A program made the translations under genes and the position numbers. From Diogma glabrata (taxonomy: Eukaryota > Arthropoda > Insecta > Diptera > Cylindrotomidae): DNA of 64,000 bases. The DNA lies in the NCBI GenBank assembly GCA_963693315.1, contig OY856186.1:305737879-305801878 (forward strand), read 5' to 3'. Below, one piece after another: positions 59,012 to 64,000 of this stretch; position 1 is the first letter of the stretch, and each line of letters starts with the position of its first letter. Under the pieces are notes generated by a model. The model saw only the letters and a program-made list of their open reading frames with translations, was not told the DNA's origin and did no database searches.

Positions 59012-59630
59012 CACCCGTTTTGGGGTGACACCCGAACGTAAAATACTTAAACAAACCATCACAATATTTTCAACGATAAATCACTTCGAAACCGTTTTGG
59101 GGTGACACCCGAACGTAAACAACTTAAACAAACCATCACAATGTTTTCAACGATAAATCACTTCGAAACCGTTTTGGGGTGACACCCGAACGTAAACAAC
59201 TTAAACAAACCATCACAATGTTTTCAATGATAAATCACTTCGAAACCGTTTTTGGGTGACACCCGAACCTAAAAAACTTAAACAAACCATCACAATGTTT
59301 TCAACGATAAATCACTTCGAAACCGTTTTGGGGTGACACCCGAACGTAAACAACTTAAACAAACCATCACAATGTTTTCAATGATAAATCACTTCGAAAC
59401 CGTTTTGGGGTGACACCCGAACGTAAACAACTTAAACAAACCATCACAATGTTTTCAACGATAAATCACTTCGAAACCGTTTTGGGGTGACACCCGAACG
59501 TAAAAAACTTAAACAAACCATCACATGTTTTCAACGATAGAGCACTTCGAAACCGTTTTGGGGTGACACCTGAACGTAAAAAACTTAAACAAACCACTAC
59601 ATGTTTTCAACGATAAATCACTTAGAAACC
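59012..59630 (+). repeat. 77-bp satellite, eight units
   Basis: Unit: CCGTTTTGGGGTGACACCCG, then AACGTAAACAACTTAAACAA, ACCATCACAATGTTTTCAAC and GATAAATCACTTCGAAA. Starts near 59017, 59094, 59171, 59248, 59324, 59401, 59478 and 59554. The GGGTGACACCC core is itself an inverted repeat. The last units are slightly shorter. Confidence 0.95.
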
Positions 59631-60340
59631 ATTTTAACCAGGCTATCCATATAATTTTAATTTATAAATTGTGATAACTTATAAATGTGTCCTATAAATG
59701 TGTTATTGGTTCAAAAATAATCTATTCTACTTTTTAAAATTTTTGAGTTATTACGTGAAATAAAATTTTAACAATATTAATCGAATCAACATGTTGAGCA
59801 TTGAATCCCATCACCACAATTACTCAAAAGCTTTGAATATTCCTATAGATACCATATTGACCGTTTTTTACGATATATTATTAAGTATGCAAGCATGATT
59901 ATTTAATGACCAGGTCTGAAAACACATATGCTGAATAATGTATAGGAAAAGTGGTTTACGTCGATAATGTGGCACCCTTTGTCGATAGGGTGGCACCCTT
60001 GAGTTACAATGTCTCTATTCCAAAATTATTTTTAAAATATCCGCTTAACCTTACTACCTAATATATGTTTTACATTTCAAACAAATTAATTGCAAGCACC
60101 TAAGGAAACTAACAAACAATCAAATTACCGTGTTTGTAAATGATCTCAAAATAATTTTTTTTCCTTTATCTTGAAACTCAAAGAATAAATTGAAATAGAT
60201 CGTTTTTCAATGGACACAAAAATAATTACTGTGGAATAAAATGGAAGTTATGCAATTACTGCAGTTTTGCAAATTTTTGTAGGTTGATACATACTCATAC
60301 TGTTTGTTTTCAGTTTTATATATTTATATATTTGAATTAA

Positions 60341-62590
60341 TAGTCCGGTCAATTTAGACCAAAAAATGAGAGTGAAGTTACATAAAGTCCCAACAAGCTG
60401 AATTTCAGTGAAATTGTTCAAAACATAATTATAAACAATGTCTAGAAGTTCCCCATCATTCCCGTGTATGGAAAAAATTTTATTCAAGGTCAAAGGTTAA
60501 AAAAATGAGTCTTTCGCGATTTTCAGCAAAACGGTAAGTTTTATCATAAAAGTACCTCAAATAAAAATTGTAGATCATAAAATTATCTATAAAAAATATA
60601 TTAATACTTTTTTTCTTACGAGCCACCGTTTCTGAGATATAACGATTCAAAAAGTTATAAAAGTTGTTATCGTCATAATATGCATGAGTACGCCACGTAT
60701 ATACATCTAGAGTTGTTATATTTTATATAATATATATAAAACTAACGGTAAAATGAAATCAACTAACTGAGATGAGAAAAAATAAATATAAAAAAGAAAA
60801 GAAATTTTTAAGTTTCGTTTTTGTTGTTCGTTGTTCGATAGCTATAAAAAAGAAAATATAAAAAAATAAAATAAATTTTTAATTTCGTTTTTGTATGTAT
60901 GCAAACTTATAATGCATATGTATATAAAAAGTTTTTCGTATATAATAACTTTTTTATTTATGATCCGAAAAATCCCCAAAAATCTCTAAAACCTAAGTTA
61001 CAGTAATATCAGTTAGCACTAAAAATTTGAAATCAATCAAAATTCGAATAAAAAAGTCTTAGGCTCCACAAAATTTTTCGTTAGCGTATTAATATTAGGT
61101 AAAATGAAACCCAGTCCCTTAATTTTTAAGCCAGTGTAACTTCGAGACATCTGTCTCTTGTTCTATTGTGTGCGTGGCTAGGGTCTTATACCTGCTATAA
61201 TATATGAAATACCGTTAGTCTTGAGCGTCACTCTAGTGAAAACACGTGTTTATCCTAACCTATATTGTGCTGTTTTGAGTTTTATATTAAAAATGTCTGA
61301 ATATTGTTTTATTTGTGCTAAACTTTTAACTGAAAGTGAAGTTGTTACTGTTGAACGTGGTATGAAGACATTAATTATTGCAAGTATCGAAAGAGCTGAT
61401 GATTTTTCGGAATATCTCAAAAATCAGAAATCTGTCACAATACATGAAAATTGCCGTAAAAATTATACTCGAAAGTCTTCTATTGCTGCAGCTAATAAAA
61501 GACAACGTGAAGAACAAGAAGCCAGTACATCCACAGCAAGTCCTCCTCGTACTAGATCACGTATCAGTGAATCAGCTTTTCGGAGCTCCTAAAAAAACTA
61601 CCTGTTTAGATAAGCATCGATATGCATGTTTCGTTAAAAATACTAAAAATAAAAAACAAGTTCAATTAGCTTGTCTTCCTCCAACCTCAGTTGCTGCTCA
61701 CCAACATCTTTTTCGAGTATATTACCAAGTTCAAGTGTGGCTTGGTTATCAGCTAGACCCTACAGACTGGGGTTGGAAGTTGGTCAACAATATATTAGAG
61801 CCAGTTCAAACTTTACTTCCACCTGCGCCGGAAAAACTGCTGAACAGTATTTTTTGCAACTGCAAAAAGGGATGCAGTGCTAAATGTGGTTGCAAAAAAG
61901 TCGGACTGTTTTGTTCTTTGGCATGCACAAATTGTCAAGGCCGGTCGTGCTCTAATATTGAATCACAAACAATGGAGGATTCGTTTGACTCCGACGAAGT
62001 ATCATGCGATACATCGCTACTGACGCAATTTACTTGCATCCAAAATGAAGATGAAGAAGAAGCAGGAGAAGAAAAAGATCAAGAAGAAGAACAAGAATTT
62101 GAAACTTACGAATAAGACGAATGAACTTCAACACTTTTTTTTAATTTACATCGCTTTTATCTTTTCCAATCTTTGAAAATTTCCGTTATTTTGCAATAGT
62201 TTTACATTAAACAGGTACACACTTAAGTACACTACCTCATAGGTGGCGTGGAAACGTGTGCATGTTATGACGATAACAACTTTTATAACTTTTTGAATCG
62301 TTATATCTCAGAAACGGTGGCTCGTAGGAAAAAAAGTATTGATACATTTTTTATAGATAATTTTATGATCTACAATTTTTATTTGAGGTACTTTTATGAT
62401 AAAACTTACCGTTTTGCTGAAAATCGCGAGACTCATTTTTTTGACCTTTGACCTTGAATAAAAATTTTTCCATACACGGGAATGATGGGGAACTTCTAGA
62501 CATTGTTTATAATTATGTTTTGAACAATTTCACTGAAATTCAGCTTGTTGGGACTTTATGTAACTTCGAATGTCTAAATTGACCGGACTA
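60341..62590 (+). mobile_element. TAGTCCGGTC transposon, internally deleted, TAA duplication
   Basis: Ends TAGTCCGGTCAATTTAGAC and its inverse, with TAA at 60338-60340 and 62591-62593. TIRs are about 340 bp (60341-60683, 62246-62590). The uninterrupted site is visible in the other copy at 41192-41194. It carries the two ends of a transposase-like gene with the middle missing. The superfamily is not identified. Confidence 0.92.
61293..62115 (+). pseudogene. Transposase-like protein with N-terminal zinc motif and CXC domain, core deleted
   Basis: ATG 61293: MSEYCFICAKLLTESEVVTV, then HENCRKNYTRK, a CX2C...HX2C zinc-binding motif, followed by a basic Arg/Thr/Ser linker. At about 61575-61585 the frame shifts and resumes in the C-terminal part: FGAPKKTTCLDKHRY, AHQHLFRVYYQVQVWLGY, LLPPAPEKLLNSIF and a Cys-rich CXC domain (FCNCKKGCSAKCGCKKVGLF, then CSLACTNCQG), ending in a Glu-rich tail at 62115. 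CXC (tesmin/TSO1-type) domains bind DNA. The several hundred residues expected between the two parts are missing, so this is a deletion derivative. Confidence 0.75.
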
Positions 62591-62814
62591 TAAATGAAAG
62601 TTTATCATTTAAAATTACATTTTGTTGGGTTTTAAATTCCTTGGAAATTTCAAACTCATCAAGTGATTCTTTTAAAGATCCTTGGCTACACAAATGTAAA
62701 GCCTTCAATTTTTTTTTAAAAGTGGTGTAGCTATTGTTATTAACGATGTAAATGGTTTGCAAAAATAAACTTTAAATTTTGTTTATTTTTCTTCTTAGGA
62801 AGGTATTCCTTAAA

Positions 62815-62988
62815 TCAGTCTTTAAAACATTTTCCGGTTTTCCCGATGTAAAATTTTTCACAAAAATCACATTCAATTTTGTAAATTATTGAGCATGATT
62901 CTAATTGGATATTTAATTTTGGTTTCAATTCTTTATATAAAATATCTTTTAGGATTTCATACTTATATTTTTTTAAATAGTTCCTTAT
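62815..62988 (-). pseudogene. Penelope-like GIY-YIG endonuclease fragment
   Basis: The minus strand encodes LIRNYLKKYKYEILKDILYK, then SIIYKIECDFCEKFYIGKTG: the start of a GIY-YIG nuclease with its CDFC-type cysteines, as in Penelope-like retroelements. The frame stops after FKD at 62815 and is cut on the other side by the palindromic element at 62989. Only about 58 codons remain. Confidence 0.7.
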
Positions 62989-63543
62989 TAGACCGAGAGC
63001 CCGCGACGGCCAGACCTTCGTTATTTTATAAAAGCTGAAAGTTTCTCTGCGCATACCCCCTACTCAGGTAGGAACGATTAGCGACATATGAAGTTTGGAT
63101 CATAGTGGCTTTGGCAGGGAGCAGGTTCTAAAGGGGCCCCCAAAGTTTCGCGAAAGTATAAAAGCTAATTTTTTTATATATTCTTCGGGATAGTATTAGA
63201 AGTCACGTCACCCATTGCCAGACACTTACCTTCGTGGAAACCCCCTGCCAGACACCCTTAAACTTTAAAGTTTAAGGGTGTCCGGCAGGGGGTTTCCACG
63301 ATAGTTAGTGTCTGGCAATGGGTGACGTGACTTCTAATACTATCCCGAAGAATATATAAAAAAATTACCTTTTATACTTTCACGAAACTTTAAAGGCTCT
63401 TTGGAACCTGCTCCCTTCCAAAGCCACTATGATCCAAACTTCATATGTCGCTAATCGTTCCTACCTGAGTAGGGGGTATGCGCAGAGAAACTTTCAGCTT
63501 TTATAAAATAACGAAGGTCTGGCCGTCGCAGGCTCTTAGTCTA
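62989..63543. mobile_element. Palindromic foldback element, TAT flanks
   Basis: TAGACCGAGAGCCCGCGACG at the left is inverted at the right (GTCGCAGGCTCTTAGTCTA). Arms of about 275 bp meet at AAACTTTAAAGTTT near 63268. TAT stands on both sides (62986-62988, 63544-63546). It is richer in G+C than its surroundings and contains no gene. Arms differ by a few substitutions and indels. Confidence 0.88.
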
Positions 63544-63761
63544 TATAATATTAGGCTATGATTTGTATATTCCATTTTATCAAATATTATTTAATATAAG
63601 TTGTTACAAGGAAATTTAAATAAATTAATTTTTTTGGCGGTGTATTTAGTCGTTAACACAGTGTACTTATTATGAACTATGTACCTATTATGTATCCTAC
63701 AAATATATTTAGAATTAATGCTTTGCTGATACCTATACTATAATTAAAAATATTTTTTTAG
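63544..63761. other. AT-rich sequence before a possible exon
   Basis: Ends with a pyrimidine-rich tract and TAG at 63759-63761, a plausible splice acceptor. Nothing else recognised. Confidence 0.35.
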
Positions 63762-64000
63762 ATTTCGTTTAGCAGATATCCTAAAAAATAAATATGCCAC
63801 GAGGAGTTCATACTTTTTAAAGAAAAAGTTGGTTCCAGCAGAGAAAGACCAAATCTATAAATATGTTACAAAGCCCGATGATATCCAAGGTTCATCAAAA
63901 GAAACTGATTATCACGTTGATGCAACGAATGTTTCAGAGAATATTGGCTCATCTTCGGAAAGTAACAGCAACAATACAGAATTAATAATGATAACCTATG
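63762..64000 (+). CDS. Possible exon running off the window
   Basis: After the acceptor-like TTTTTTTAG, frame 63763-64000 is open for 79 codons to the window edge: FRLADILKNKYATRSSYFLK, then LVPAEKDQIYKYVTKPDD and a Ser/Asn-rich stretch. Composition is protein-like and better than the local average. It could be an exon of a transposase of the hAT/ZMYM type or of a host gene. No domain recognised. Confidence 0.35.

Larger units (their letters stand above)
58963..62760. mobile_element. CAGWGGCGTAGCTA transposon copy with expanded satellite
   Basis: Left end CAGAGGCGTAGCTAGGGTGG at 58963. The partial copy at 39600-41373 keeps the other end (inverse CAGTGGCGTAGCTACC), which here is lost near 62756. 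It includes a G-rich tip (58980-59010), a 77-bp satellite, about 700 bp of non-coding DNA and the insertion 60341-62590. No transposase of its own. Confidence 0.7.

Overview
The window looks like insect (or other arthropod) nuclear DNA that is almost entirely transposable elements. It is very AT-rich. It has spliceosomal introns and carries Ty3/Gypsy, BEL/Pao, CR1/Jockey-like, RTE-like, Penelope-like, PIF/Harbinger, pogo and hAT sequences together. I found no convincing complete host gene, tRNA or rRNA. The species cannot be named from the sequence alone.

Layout. 1-3652 is a near-perfect palindrome with arms of about 1.77 kb that runs off the left edge. 3684-4604 is a small inverted-repeat element and 5164-5363 is a 200-base assembly gap. 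6575-8424 is a decayed BEL/Pao gag-protease. 8425-27085 is a stack of nested elements. The outer transposon (TIR GGGTCATTCC) carries a broken transposase at 24075-26422 and has been hit by a small hAT-like MITE (9263-9777) and by a foldback element with arms of about 715 bp (9898-23876). That foldback element was itself hit by a palindromic TA-flanked MITE (9971-10758) and by a nearly intact Ty3/Gypsy retrotransposon with identical LTRs (12433-23326). 27087-32150 is a decayed CR1/Jockey-like ORF split by a second, related GGGTCAATCC transposon (28259-31782, TCTT target duplication).

32150-45876 is mostly non-coding repeat: hairpins, a Gypsy-LTR-like start, a 5.4 kb TIR-bounded segment (38097-43477) and a solo LTR (44851-45549). 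45877-49650 is a PIF/Harbinger transposon with its two usual convergent genes, a Myb/SANT-like protein and a DDE transposase. 51365-57346 is a second Harbinger with the same two-gene plan. Its transposase is broken, and one of its introns holds a pogo-type element that in turn holds an RTE-like fragment. 57396-64000 holds a TA microsatellite, a decayed hAT, a transposon with an expanded 77-bp satellite, an internally deleted CXC-domain transposon (60341-62590), a Penelope GIY-YIG remnant cut by a palindrome, and a possible exon at the right edge.

How the parts relate. The Gypsy element has identical LTRs and a well-formed gag/pol frameshift signal (slippery heptamer, 5-nt spacer, 10-bp stem), so it is the youngest layer. 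The two GGGTCAWTCC transposons encode related proteins that I cannot assign with confidence to a named superfamily. They are the best candidates here for something poorly described. All calls are by eye; no database search was run.
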